Position numbers and translations under genes: made by a program. Positions 55,979-63,831 of a stretch of DNA of 64,000 bases are shown one piece after another. This stretch comes from Nitrobacter sp039808345. Lineage in GTDB: Bacteria > Pseudomonadota > Alphaproteobacteria > Rhizobiales > Xanthobacteraceae. How positions within the stretch are numbered: the stretch's first letter is position 1; every line of letters begins with the position of its first letter. Location: NCBI RefSeq assembly GCF_047824785.1, contig NZ_CP181167.1, forward strand, positions 1,426,001 through 1,490,000, written 5' to 3'. The notes under the pieces were generated by a model, which was not told the origin of the DNA, searched no databases, and saw only the letters and a list, made by a program, of their open reading frames with translations.

Positions 55979-56002
55979 CCCGGCAGGATGAAGGTTGCCG
56001 GG
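55979..56002. terminator. Stem-loop after the second flagellin gene
   Basis: CCCGGCA (55979-55985) pairs with TGCCGGG (55996-56002), loop ten bases, eleven bases past the stop codon. It has no T tract. The stem is identical to that at 44370-44388. Confidence 0.45.
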
Positions 56003-56144
56003 TCCGCTCTCGAAAAATCTGCTGCTTTCGTCCGTCATTTTCCGGACACATATGAAAACGCGGGGTAACCTATTCTAAAGGCGGCGCTGGTAGACATATG
56101 GCGGTGCAGAACTTCGCGCGTCCGCTTTTTCCCCGAGGATTTAA

Positions 56145-56510
56145 ATGTCGCATGCTGCTCAAGCCTACGCCAGGACGGCGCAAACTTCGTCGTCTCCCCG
56201 TGAAATCGAGGCGCAGGCTTTGCTGAAGGCGGCGCGACAGCTTCGGGAGGTCCAGGACAACTGGGACGGACCTGACAACGACATGCACAAGGCGCTGCTG
56301 TTCAATCGCCGTTTGTGGTCGATCTTCATGAGCGCGGCGGATAGCGACAGCAACCCGCAGCCGCTGGAGGTTCGCCAGAACATCGCCAACATCGGCGTTT
56401 TCGTAATGAAGCAGACAGTCGACATGCAACTCAATCCCGACCCCGCGAAGCTGACGGCGCTGATCGACATCAACTGCAATCTCGCGGCCGGCCTGTCCGG
56501 GCGGGCGTAA
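56145..56510 (+). CDS. flaF: Flagellin synthesis regulator FlaF
   Basis: FlaF (121 residues) is required for flagellin synthesis or secretion in alphaproteobacteria and acts opposite to FlbT. SHAAQAYARTAQTSSSPREIEAQALLKAARQLREVQDNWDG and FNRRLWSIFMSAADSDSNPQPLEVRQNIANIGVFVMKQTVDM are diagnostic. CGAGGA precedes the ATG. It follows the second flagellin gene after about 175 bases, on the same strand. Confidence 0.93.
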   Translation: MSHAAQAYARTAQTSSSPREIEAQALLKAARQLREVQDNWDGPDNDMHKALLFNRRLWSIFMSAADSDSNPQPLEVRQNIANIGVFVMKQTVDMQLNPDPAKLTALIDINCNLAAGLSGRA

Positions 56511-56539
56511 TTCGTGCAATTGCAGACGGAGCCGGATCA

Positions 56540-56905
56540 TTGGCCGACGTCCTGAACATCCTGGCGACGAACTACAAAACGGTCGGTCAGAACGTCAGCC
56601 TGAACTCCGGGAAATATGTCAACGTCGATCCCGATGTTTTCGAAGGGACGTGGAGCGGCAAGTACGCCAACCAGAAGCCGTTCTCGATAACGATTTCGAA
56701 CGTCAACGGCTTTCGCGCCAAGGCCAAGTATCAGTACGGAACCACGATCAAGTATCAGGAAGTCCTGATCAAGAACAACGGGTTTCGAGTCGGCGATTCA
56801 AAGTTCGTGCTGACAAAGGCCGGCACCGCGCAGGTCAGCACCGTCATGAGCGATCCGGCGACCGGCGCAAGCACCCTCGAGACGGCCTACGTTCATCAGC
56901 GCTGA
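56540..56905 (+). CDS. Conserved hypothetical protein in the flagellar cluster
   Basis: I do not recognise a domain. The 121-residue protein begins ADVLNILATNYKTVGQNVSL and consists mainly of predicted beta strands (FEGTWSGKYANQKPFSITISNVNGFRAKAKYQYG; TIKYQEVLIKNNGFRVGDSKFVLTKAGTAQVSTVMSDP), so it may fold as a small beta barrel or sandwich. It lacks a signal peptide. The start appears to be TTG at 56540 with CGGAG upstream. It follows flaF after 29 bases and is probably cotranscribed, so a flagellar role is possible but unproven. Confidence 0.6.
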   Translation: MADVLNILATNYKTVGQNVSLNSGKYVNVDPDVFEGTWSGKYANQKPFSITISNVNGFRAKAKYQYGTTIKYQEVLIKNNGFRVGDSKFVLTKAGTAQVSTVMSDPATGASTLETAYVHQR

Positions 56906-56924
56906 GGCCGGCCTTCGAGGCATG

Positions 56925-57090
56925 TCCTCGGGCTTGACCCGAGGATGGATGGTTCGCGTAAAGAAACCGCGTCAGAACATAAAGATAGAGTCTGTTTCAA
57001 CTGCGTTGAAACAGACTCGTCGCTTATCTTTTTTGTTTGAGCATGATCTTCTCCGAAAACCGGTTTCCACTTTTCGGGATCATGCTCTAG
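56925..57090. repeat. Intergenic repeat whose CTAG end is the stop of the FlaG-like gene
   Basis: The composite copy has CATGTCCTCGGGC, GGTTCGCGTAAAGAAACCGCG, the pair GTCTGTTTCAA/TTGAAACAGAC, then GAGCATGATC, GAAAACCGGTTTCCACTTTTCG and the end GATCATGCTCTAG. TAG on the minus strand at 57089-57087, within the final CTAG, is the FlaG-like stop codon. Confidence 0.75.
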
Positions 57091-57452
57091 GCGCGGCGGT
57101 CGGTGGCGGCCGGAAGTTCGCGCTCGGCGTTCATCAGATCCAGCGTCCGGAAATATGCGCGTCGCCGCAGCATCGCCTCTTCTGGAAACTGCTTGACGAC
57201 AAGGCTCGTGCGGCGATCGACGACCTGGTATACCACCGAGGCGGCGTCACGATCGACCATCACCTGGCGCGACAGCGCTTCGCGTGAGGTCTGCAGGTCG
57301 TTGCGGCTGCGCGTGCTGATGTCCGCCGCCGTGACGCTCTGGCTCGGCGGAAGTTCCGTCGCCACGGTATCGTCGGCGGCTGCGCTTGTCAGTTGAACAA
57401 CCGGCGCCGCGACCGGCGTGCCGATAGGTTTGATACTGAAATCCGCACTCAT
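57087..57452 (-). CDS. FlaG-like flagellar protein
   Basis: The 121-residue protein has an unstructured first half (Ala/Thr/Pro-rich) and a C-terminal segment ASVVYQVVDRRTSLVVKQFPEEAMLRRRAYFRTLDLMNAE, which resembles the conserved FlaG motif VVYQVVDxxTGEVVxQIPPEExL. FlaG proteins affect filament length in other bacteria. GAAGGAGG lies well placed before the ATG. It is transcribed away from the flgI operon's end and convergent with the unknown gene at 56540. Its stop codon is part of an intergenic repeat. Confidence 0.72.
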   Translation of the reverse strand: MSADFSIKPIGTPVAAPVVQLTSAAADDTVATELPPSQSVTAADISTRSRNDLQTSREALSRQVMVDRDAASVVYQVVDRRTSLVVKQFPEEAMLRRRAYFRTLDLMNAERELPAATDRRA

Positions 57453-57632
57453 GGTCGACTCCCGGCCTCCTTCGAGTCAAACCCCAACCCCCTTCTGATC
57501 GCAAGCCTAACGCTTGTCTCTCAACGGTGGGTTAGAGAATGTCCTCAATGGGGTGTTGTCGGGAGCGCTGGAGTTTGAACTAAATCGTACTGAAATATGA
57601 GGCTGGATCGAGACGGCGGCTTTCCGCGGGCG

Positions 57633-58124
57633 TTACAGCGAACGGCTGACCGCGATCGGGCTCGTGTGCTGGCGCGAGGGCGCGCTGCGCTGTCCGCTTG
57701 CCGTATAGGTCTGCGGCGCGGCGCGGCGCTGCGCCTCGGCGCTGACGCCGCGAACGATTCCTTCGGAAACCGCGTGCGCGGTCGCGAGCACCGTGAGGTT
57801 CACCTGAAGCATGGCGCGGAATGTGTCGTGGTGGCGTTGCAGCGCGGTGAGCAGATCAGGCGTCGATTGCGTCATGTAGGCCTGACTGTTCTTGAACTGC
57901 CTGATGGCGTCGACGTAGCGCCGCGACAGTTCTGTCTTCCGGCTCTCCAGCGCCATGCCTTCGCGGATTTTGCCGGCGCGCACCAACTCGGTCTCGCGCT
58001 CGATGACGGCGAGCAGCGCGTTCATGATGTCGAGCATGTCGTCAGCGAGCTTGCGAGCGTCCGCCGGCGTCGATACGGGAGGCGGGAGAGGGGACTCTTG
58101 CGGGTTCCGGGATTGCGGCGTCAT
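57633..58124 (-). CDS. flgN: FlgN-like flagellar chaperone
   Basis: The 163-residue protein is helical and matches FlgN-type export chaperones of FlgK/FlgL in layout: ADARKLADDMLDIMNALLAVIERETELVRAGKIREGMALESRKTELSRRYVDAIRQFKNSQAY is the conserved helical hairpin. The Pro-rich first 25 residues and Ser/Arg-rich tail are variable. The ATG at 58124 overlaps the stop of the flgJ-like gene by four bases (ATGA). It ends the flgI-flgJ-flgN operon. The call is by position and motif, so moderately certain. Confidence 0.78.
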   Translation of the reverse strand: MTPQSRNPQESPLPPPVSTPADARKLADDMLDIMNALLAVIERETELVRAGKIREGMALESRKTELSRRYVDAIRQFKNSQAYMTQSTPDLLTALQRHHDTFRAMLQVNLTVLATAHAVSEGIVRGVSAEAQRRAAPQTYTASGQRSAPSRQHTSPIAVSRSL

Positions 58125-58510
58125 GCGGCCTCCTTCGGTGGGAGCGAGGTCTGGTTCGCCTGCTGCATGATCAGGGTGCGGAACACCGCGTCGGAGATGC
58201 CGACGCCGCCGGCCTTGGCGAACGATCTGGAATATTGCTCGGTGAGCATCGAGCGCCATACGCCGGTGCCGGGCGTATCGCCGAACGGGCCTTCGCCTTT
58301 CAGACCGGTTGTCATCTGCGAGAACATGGAGTTGAGAAACATCGCCTCGAAATCCTCCGACGTCGCTCTCGCCTTCCCGATCGACTGCGGAGAGACGTGC
58401 TCCAGCGTCTGCGCGAGCTGCGGATCCGAGCGTCGGTTCAGTGTCGGCGTCATGCGCTGGGTGTTGCGATAAGCGCCGCCGAGCAGACCGTTGACAGCAT
58501 GAGTATCCAT
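58121..58510 (-). CDS. flgJ: Rod-binding protein (FlgJ N-terminal type)
   Basis: The 129-residue product corresponds to the rod-capping domain of FlgJ: ARATSEDFEAMFLNSMFSQMTTGLKGEGPFGDTPGTGVWRSMLTEQYSRSFAKAGGVGISDAVFRTLI. As usual in alphaproteobacteria it lacks the C-terminal muramidase domain of enterobacterial FlgJ, so peptidoglycan would be opened by another enzyme. GAGGTGA lies before the ATG at 58510, which overlaps the flgI stop (TGATG). Confidence 0.87.
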   Translation of the reverse strand: MDTHAVNGLLGGAYRNTQRMTPTLNRRSDPQLAQTLEHVSPQSIGKARATSEDFEAMFLNSMFSQMTTGLKGEGPFGDTPGTGVWRSMLTEQYSRSFAKAGGVGISDAVFRTLIMQQANQTSLPPKEAA

Positions 58511-59634
58511 CACATCACCTCGATATCGGCTTCGATCGCGCCCGCCGCCTTGATCGCCTGTAGAATGCCGATCAGGTCGCGTGGCCCGATGCCGAGGCCG
58601 TTGAGGCCGTCGACAAGTTCCTGAAGCGAGACGCCGTTCTTGACCAGCGCGAGCTTGTTGCCATTCTCCGTCACGCCGACGTCCGTGCGCGGTGTCATCA
58701 CCGTCCGCCCGTTGGACAGCGGATTGGGCTGGCTGACCTGCGGGCTTTCGGAAATGGATACGGTGAGGTTGCCTTGCGCCACCGCGACCGTGGCGACGCG
58801 GACGTCGCGTCCCATCACGATGATCCCGGAGCGCTCGTCGATAATGATCTTGGCCGTGATGTCCGGCTCGACCTGCAACTGTTCGATCTCGGTCAGAAGC
58901 GCGACGACGTTCCCTCTGAACTCCGCCGGAATGGAGAGCTGCACCGTGGACGGGTCGATCGGTTCGGCCGTCTTGGTGCCGAGGAAATCGTTGACGGCGG
59001 CGGCGATGCGCTTGGCGGTGGTGAAGTCGCCGTTGCGCAGCGCCAGCCGGACATTCGGCATCCGGTTCAATGCGAATTCGATCTCGCGCTCGACGATGGC
59101 GCCGTTGGCGATGCGCCCGTTGGTCGGCACGCCCTTGGTGACGCTCGCGGCGGCGCCTTCGGCGGAAAAGCCGCCGATCGCAAGCGAACCCTGCGCCACC
59201 GCGTAAACATTGCCGTCGGCGCCGAGCAGCGGCGTGACGAGCAACGTGCCGCCTTGCAGGCTTCTGGCATCGCCCATCGCCGAGACCGTGACGTCCATGC
59301 GGGTGCCCTGGGTGGCGAAGGCGGGCAGGTTGCCGGTCACCATGACGGCCGCGACGTTGCCGGTTCGAATGGTGGCGCCGCGGATGTTGACGCCCATGCG
59401 CTCCAGCATCGCCTGTAGCGACTGCTTGGTGAAAGGAATGTTGTTGAGGGTGTCGCCGGTTCCGTTGAGGCCGACCACGAGACCGTAACCGATCAACTGG
59501 TTCTGCCGCACGCCCTCGATGTTCGCGAGGTCCTTGATCCTTGAGGTGGCATGGGCAGGGGTTCCGAGCAACGCCAGCGCCAAGAACGCCATAACGGCGA
59601 TCCGGACGACGCCCGTGAAACCAAGGCCAGACAT
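58510..59634 (-). CDS. flgI: Flagellar P-ring protein
   Basis: FlgI (374 residues) forms the periplasmic ring around the rod. A signal peptide (VVRIAVMAFLALALLGTPAHA) precedes SRIKDLANIEGVRQNQLIGYGLVVGLNGTGD, and TIRTGNVAAVMVTGNLPAFATQGTRMDVTVSAMGDARSLQGGTLLVTPLLGADGNVYAVAQG is the family core. The C terminus LVDGLNGLGIGPRDLIGILQAIKAAGAIEADIEVM is canonical. It heads the flgI-flgJ-flgN operon on the minus strand, with a sigma-54 promoter about 70 bases upstream. Confidence 0.96.
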   Translation of the reverse strand: MSGLGFTGVVRIAVMAFLALALLGTPAHATSRIKDLANIEGVRQNQLIGYGLVVGLNGTGDTLNNIPFTKQSLQAMLERMGVNIRGATIRTGNVAAVMVTGNLPAFATQGTRMDVTVSAMGDARSLQGGTLLVTPLLGADGNVYAVAQGSLAIGGFSAEGAAASVTKGVPTNGRIANGAIVEREIEFALNRMPNVRLALRNGDFTTAKRIAAAVNDFLGTKTAEPIDPSTVQLSIPAEFRGNVVALLTEIEQLQVEPDITAKIIIDERSGIIVMGRDVRVATVAVAQGNLTVSISESPQVSQPNPLSNGRTVMTPRTDVGVTENGNKLALVKNGVSLQELVDGLNGLGIGPRDLIGILQAIKAAGAIEADIEVM

Positions 59635-59701
59635 CCTCTGCTCCCCGCTGAGGTCAGGTTGGGCTGCCCGTCACTCCCATGACGGTCATTCGCCGTTAAC
59701 C

Positions 59702-59718
59702 ATGCGAGACCCGTGCCA
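59702..59718 (-). promoter_or_regulatory. Sigma-54 (-24/-12) promoter of the flgI operon
   Basis: Read on the minus strand, TGGCACGGGTCTCGCAT matches TGGCACG-N4-TTGCA with one mismatch. Transcription should start near 59692 and leave a leader of roughly 58 bases before the flgI ATG. It lies in the 332-base divergent region with fliX. Confidence 0.78.
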
Positions 59719-59830
59719 CCGCGATGGCTGGCTTGTTGCGTTGATTCTATTTTGTTTTTTAGAACGGTCGCTGCGGGTGAGCGCGAAGCGGGGTGGCGAA
59801 GTTGTCCTTGTCGGCAAAATTTGCCGGGCG

Positions 59831-59846
59831 TTCACGCTTCGTTAAC
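59831..59846 (+). promoter_or_regulatory. Near-consensus CtrA-like box upstream of fliX
   Basis: TTCA, seven bases and TTAAC (59842-59846) match the CtrA consensus at eight of nine positions, about 120 bases before the fliX ATG. fliX is CtrA-controlled in Caulobacter. A weaker sigma-54-like sequence (59725-59740) also points towards fliX but is too far upstream to be persuasive. Confidence 0.45.
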
Positions 59847-59966
59847 CATAACGGGCCACGCTTCTCGTGCCGGATCATCCGGCGCGCGCTCCGTCGGCCG
59901 GCGATGGCTCCGGGCTTTCGACGGTGGGCAGGTTTCGTTGAACACTACATTCGGGCGAGACGAGCG

Positions 59967-60380
59967 ATGCGAATTTACGGAGCGAACGGCACGACGCCGG
60001 GAACGCAGGCCCCGTCCGCCCGGCGAACGGGGGGAAGTGAATTTTCCCTGCCGGACATGGCTTCCGCAACGGAAAGCAAGGCTGCGGCCGCACCGAAGGC
60101 GACGGCGACCATCGATGCGTTGCTGGCGTTGCAGGGTGTCGAGGAAGATCCGGTGGAGCGGCGCAGGCGCTCGGTGCGGCGGGGCAGGGGAGCTCTCGAC
60201 GTGCTCGACGATGTCAAGATGGGGCTGCTCTCCGGCAATTTCGATCCCTCAACCGTGACCCGGCTGCGCACCGCCGCTGCCGAACTGAAATCGTCTTCCG
60301 GCGATACCGGTCTCGATGCTGTTCTCGCCGAGATCGAACTGCGCGTCGAGGTGGAACTCGCCAAAGCGGGGCAATTCTGA
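59967..60380 (+). CDS. fliX: Flagellar assembly checkpoint protein FliX
   Basis: FliX (137 residues) links basal-body assembly to sigma-54-dependent transcription by acting on the activator FlbD. MRIYGANGTTPG, ATIDALLALQGVEEDPVERRRRSVRRGRGALDVLDDVKMGLLSGNFD and LDAVLAEIELRVEVELAKAGQF are the conserved segments. The ATG at 59967 is chosen because the protein family starts MRIYG; the upstream in-frame codons are leader. It is divergent from flgI. FlbD is not in the window, but the sigma-54 promoters at 44460 and 59702 imply one elsewhere. Confidence 0.9.
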   Translation: MRIYGANGTTPGTQAPSARRTGGSEFSLPDMASATESKAAAAPKATATIDALLALQGVEEDPVERRRRSVRRGRGALDVLDDVKMGLLSGNFDPSTVTRLRTAAAELKSSSGDTGLDAVLAEIELRVEVELAKAGQF

Positions 60381-60589
60381 AGGCGGAGGGGCGGAATGGA
60401 ACCTCAAGGCGAAAGTATTAATACGTAACGCGGGTTCTGGTTCCCCGTCGTTGGAAAGGAAAATCAAAACGCGGAAGCTGGCTCTGTCCGGGGTGGACTT
60501 CGGGACGACGATATTGTTTGTCACAAACGGCCGCTATATAAGCTCGCCGCAGCCGGATCACCCGGCGTTTTCACCGAGCAGGAACGCAT

Positions 60590-61000
60590 TTGGAAAAGCT
60601 GAAGAACTACCGGCCTTCTGAGAAAGAGCCATTCATGAACGAGCGCCAGCGCGAATATTTCCGCGCCAAGTTGCTGGCATGGAAGGACGAGATTCTTCGC
60701 GAATCGAAGGTGACGTTGCAGACTCTTCAAGAAGAAAACGTCAACCTTCCCGACCTTGCCGATCGCGCGTCATCGGAGACCGACCGCGCTGTCGAATTGC
60801 GCGCCCGTGACCGCCAGAGAAAGCTGATCTCGAAAATCGACGCCGCCTTGCAGCGGATCGAGGATAACACCTACGGCTATTGCGAGGAAACAGGCGAGCC
60901 GATTTCGTTGAAGCGGCTCGAGGCGCGCCCGATCGCGACGCTTTCCGTCGAAGCCCAGGAGCGTCACGAAAAGCGGGAAAAGATCTATCGGGACGAGTAA
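60590..61000 (+). CDS. dksA: RNA polymerase-binding transcription factor DksA
   Basis: The 136-residue protein has the coiled-coil DksA fold: MNERQREYFRAKLLAWKDEILRES, then LADRASSETDRAVELRARDRQRKLISKIDAALQRIEDNTYGYCEETGEPISLKRLEARP. The coiled-coil-tip aspartates are retained (NLPDLADRASSETD). Of the four zinc cysteines only the first (GYCEETG) remains, as in other alphaproteobacterial DksA. The start appears to be TTG at 60590 with AGGAA upstream; an ATG at 60635 is an alternative. It modulates rRNA and amino acid promoters with ppGpp. About 200 bases separate it from fliX. Confidence 0.9.
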   Translation: MEKLKNYRPSEKEPFMNERQREYFRAKLLAWKDEILRESKVTLQTLQEENVNLPDLADRASSETDRAVELRARDRQRKLISKIDAALQRIEDNTYGYCEETGEPISLKRLEARPIATLSVEAQERHEKREKIYRDE

Positions 61001-61096
61001 GGCGGCTGCGCCGACGCTTTGGCGCGGGGTCGCGCCAGAGCCTTTCCGTTTCTGATGGAACAAGTTTATCGGCGCCGGCAGTTCACCGGCGGTCCG

Positions 61097-62962
61097 TTAT
61101 CCGAATATCTTCCGCTGCTCATCGCTCAGGCCAGCCAGCACCTCTCTCGCCTGGCTGTAGCCGGCGGCGACCACCTCTTCGAAGCGGCTCCAGTCGAGCA
61201 GGCGGCCGTCGGTGATCCGCGGCCGGAACAACAGGTCAGTGAACTTTCCCATCTCCTTCTGTTTGGAGATCGACGTGATGAAGGACGACCGCAGCATCGT
61301 CTCGGGCACGCTCGGCAGACGGTAGCGCCGCTTCGCGCGCGGCCTCAGCTTGTCGCGCAGCAAGGTGAGCGTCCCCGGAACGTGGTCAATGTCGAACAAC
61401 TGCTCGCGGTCAACCGAGAGATCGACGCCGATGATGCGGCCGGCGCCGAACCGGGCCATCACGTCGACCGGGAAATTGTTGAACGTGCTGCCATCATACA
61501 TCATGTGTCCATCGACGAAGACCGGCGGCAGCGCGCCGGGAATCGCATAGCTTGCGCCCACGTTGCGGGTAAGGTCGCCTCGCTGAAGGACAGCTTCGCT
61601 GCCGGTCGAAAAGTCTGACGCAATGGTGAAGAAGGTGGTCCAGCAATCCTCGCTGTCGATCGCATCCCGGCCGGTGGCATCGCGCACCGCTTGCATCATC
61701 GCGCTTCGCGTGCGCGCACCCTTGATCAGCGACACCAGCGGAATGAAGTTGTAGTCGCCGGTGACGTTGCCTCTCGGGTGTTCGAGGAACGCCTTTCGGA
61801 CGGCGGCCGCGACTTCGTCCGCGCTGCGCCCGAGCGTCAGCACCATCCCCATGACCGCGCCGATCGAGCTGCCGCCCAGCATGTCGACGGGAATGCCTGC
61901 CTCTTCCAGCGCCTTGATGACGCCGACATGCGCGAAGCCGCGCGCGCCTCCGCCCGACAGCACGAGGCCGATGGCCCGTCCTGATACGATGCGAGCGAGG
62001 CGGCTCATGTCGGAGGGCAACTCCGGGCGAATGTGAAAGTGCCGCGCATCTGGCCGCGCGTTCAGCCAACGCGCGGTGCCGGTAGGGATTCTCGCATCAG
62101 TCCGGTGCAGCAGGATCAGCGTCTGCCGTGCGATCGAGATGGGGGCGGCCGGCGACAGGCACGCTTGCTCGACAGCCGAGAGGCCGGGATCGTGGCCGGC
62201 GTCGGCAAGCAGCAGCACCTCGTCGGCATGACGAAGGCAAAACCGGGTCCATGCTGTGTCGCCTCCGTCGGCGGCAAGGTACACCGCGCGACTCCGCGCC
62301 TCGATGTCGTCGATATAGCCGGCGAGCGCGTCGTTGCGCTGTCCCGGTGGATGGTTCTGAATGTCGAAGTGGCGGGCGACGTCATCGACGGTGACGATTG
62401 CCACGGGCCCGGCCTCAGCGGCTTGCGCGTTGCGCAGGCTTCGCGCGAAACCGGCCGCATCCGGCCCGGGCGTGATCGGCAGGATGCAGATGTTCACGGG
62501 CACCAGCGGCGCTTGCCGCTCGCGTTCGCGCTGGCGGAAACGTCGGATCACGACCCGCATCATCGACATCTCGATTTTCGGATGCTGAAGGATCGTCCGC
62601 TCGATCATCGCGCGCGTCACCTTGACCAGAAGCGTATCGCGCACCGCCACGACGGTTGCCGAGCGCGGCTCGCCGCTGAACAGCGCAAGCTCGCCTATGG
62701 TTTCACCTCGTCCGATCTCTCCGAGAATCTTTCGTGCGCCGGATTCGGTCTCCGAGAACGCGTGCAGCCGTCCCGACAGCACGAAGTACACGTCGTTACT
62801 GATGTCGCCCTGGCGCAGCAGGATCGTGCCGGAAACAAGATCGACATACTCGGCCTCGGAACGGATGGTGTGCAGGATCGCGGCGTTGTCGGACGCGAAG
62901 TAGTCGCGAAGCACGGTCTGGAGCAGCGCGTCGCGTTGCTGAAGATCGGGATCTGATTTCAA
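61097..62962 (-). CDS. Patatin-like phospholipase with cyclic-nucleotide-binding domain (NTE-like)
   Basis: The 621-residue protein combines an N-terminal cNMP-binding domain (about 15-140: ILLRQGDISNDVYFVLSGRLHAF, GEIGRGETIGELALFSGEPRSATVVA) with a middle linker and a C-terminal patatin domain (about 335-540). The catalytic dyad is visible: LVLSGGGARGFAHVGVIKAL (oxyanion hole), MLGGSSIGAVMG (nucleophile Ser in GxSxG) and MMYDGSTFNNFPV (Asp). Relatives hydrolyse lysophospholipids. The PRSATVV segment resembles the phosphate-binding cassette, so ligand control is plausible. The gene converges with dksA and is not part of the flagellar operons. Confidence 0.88.
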   Translation of the reverse strand: MKSDPDLQQRDALLQTVLRDYFASDNAAILHTIRSEAEYVDLVSGTILLRQGDISNDVYFVLSGRLHAFSETESGARKILGEIGRGETIGELALFSGEPRSATVVAVRDTLLVKVTRAMIERTILQHPKIEMSMMRVVIRRFRQRERERQAPLVPVNICILPITPGPDAAGFARSLRNAQAAEAGPVAIVTVDDVARHFDIQNHPPGQRNDALAGYIDDIEARSRAVYLAADGGDTAWTRFCLRHADEVLLLADAGHDPGLSAVEQACLSPAAPISIARQTLILLHRTDARIPTGTARWLNARPDARHFHIRPELPSDMSRLARIVSGRAIGLVLSGGGARGFAHVGVIKALEEAGIPVDMLGGSSIGAVMGMVLTLGRSADEVAAAVRKAFLEHPRGNVTGDYNFIPLVSLIKGARTRSAMMQAVRDATGRDAIDSEDCWTTFFTIASDFSTGSEAVLQRGDLTRNVGASYAIPGALPPVFVDGHMMYDGSTFNNFPVDVMARFGAGRIIGVDLSVDREQLFDIDHVPGTLTLLRDKLRPRAKRRYRLPSVPETMLRSSFITSISKQKEMGKFTDLLFRPRITDGRLLDWSRFEEVVAAGYSQAREVLAGLSDEQRKIFG

Positions 62963-63078
62963 TACCGCAACTCCTGTCGGTTCGGTTCAAGCATTGCATC
63001 CCGTTGCGGTAAAAGCTCCTGGAAATGATTTACGGCGTTCGTATGCCGGGGTCGCGGCAATATGGAGCGAATGCGAAT

Positions 63079-63279
63079 CTGGAGTCCATTTCAACTGCGT
63101 TGAATCAGAATCGTCGCTTATCTTTCTGTCTGAGCATGATCTTTCTTCGAAAAACGGTTGCCTCTTTACGCTGGCTGGAGCGTTTTCGAGCGAAGCGGAC
63201 ACCGGTTCGCGTGAAGAAAACGCGCCAAAACAAAATCATGGAGCCGCTTCTGATTCTATCAGAGGCGGAAAGGCTCTAG
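63079..63279. repeat. Intergenic repeat pair ending in the stop codon of the small secreted protein
   Basis: The 313 bases between 62963 and 63275 hold no gene. They contain two repeat subfamilies in series: GAGCATGATC/GAAAAACGG near 63130, then GCGTTTTCGAGCGAAGCGG, ACCGGTTCGCGTGAAGAAAACGCG, ATCATGGAGCC, the hairpin CCGCTTCTGAT/ATCAGAGGCGG and GGCTCTAG at 63279. The minus-strand TAG at 63278-63276 is the stop codon of the next gene. Confidence 0.75.
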
Positions 63280-63569
63280 TCGCGTCCGACCCAGCCGGGA
63301 AATCCCGGCGCGGTTGGGCTGTCGCCTTTCAGGCCGCTCGGCAGGGCGCCGGTGCCGATGGTTCCAGGCCGCGATGTGTTCGGCACGCCGGGCTGATTGA
63401 TCACGCCGGTATCGACGAGCGGCAGCCGTGGAGGCGGCATCGGCGTTACGACAGGCGCCAAAGGCATGAACATGTAGACAGGGCGGTGCCGATGGCGCGC
63501 CTGCGCCGTATCGGACAAACCGATCAGGCAGGCGGCAACGGCAAGCAGGACGTGGACGGCGAGTTTCAT
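63276..63569 (-). CDS. Small secreted Pro-rich protein of unknown function
   Basis: The 97-residue product starts KLAVHVLLAVAACLIGLSDTAQA, a clear signal peptide, followed by RHRHRPVYMFMPLAPVVTPMPPPRLPLVDTG and a Gly/Pro-rich tail ending PTAPGFPGWVGRD. No Cys is present in the mature part. The family is unknown to me. It lies between the patatin gene and the flgH end, on the flgH strand. Its stop codon is supplied by the CTAG of an intergenic repeat. Confidence 0.6.
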   Translation of the reverse strand: MKLAVHVLLAVAACLIGLSDTAQARHRHRPVYMFMPLAPVVTPMPPPRLPLVDTGVINQPGVPNTSRPGTIGTGALPSGLKGDSPTAPGFPGWVGRD

Positions 63570-63704
63570 GGACGCTCCCGCGATCTCCGATTGCGGAACA
63601 TCATGGATATATAGCCATCGAGTTTGCCGCGCGCAGATCATTGTTCATCACATTCCGCTGTTCCTCAGCGAACGGTGCGTGATCTGTGCTCGTCAGATAG
63701 ACAC

Positions 63705-63733
63705 GGCCTCCGGCAGGGGAGCCGCCGGAGGCC
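63705..63733. other. Strong GC hairpin between flgH and the small secreted protein gene
   Basis: GGCCTCCGGC (63705-63714) pairs perfectly with GCCGGAGGCC (63724-63733) around a nine-base loop. It lies about 100 bases downstream of the flgH stop. There is no T tract on either strand; it may still attenuate read-through from flgH. Confidence 0.55.
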
Positions 63734-63831
63734 GCATCCCCGACGGTGCGCGGCATCGCTGCGTGCATCGCCGGGTCGTCGCCGTCTCGCGCCTGGGTTC
63801 GCGATCCGGCGGGGAGCTTCGGGATCATGCT

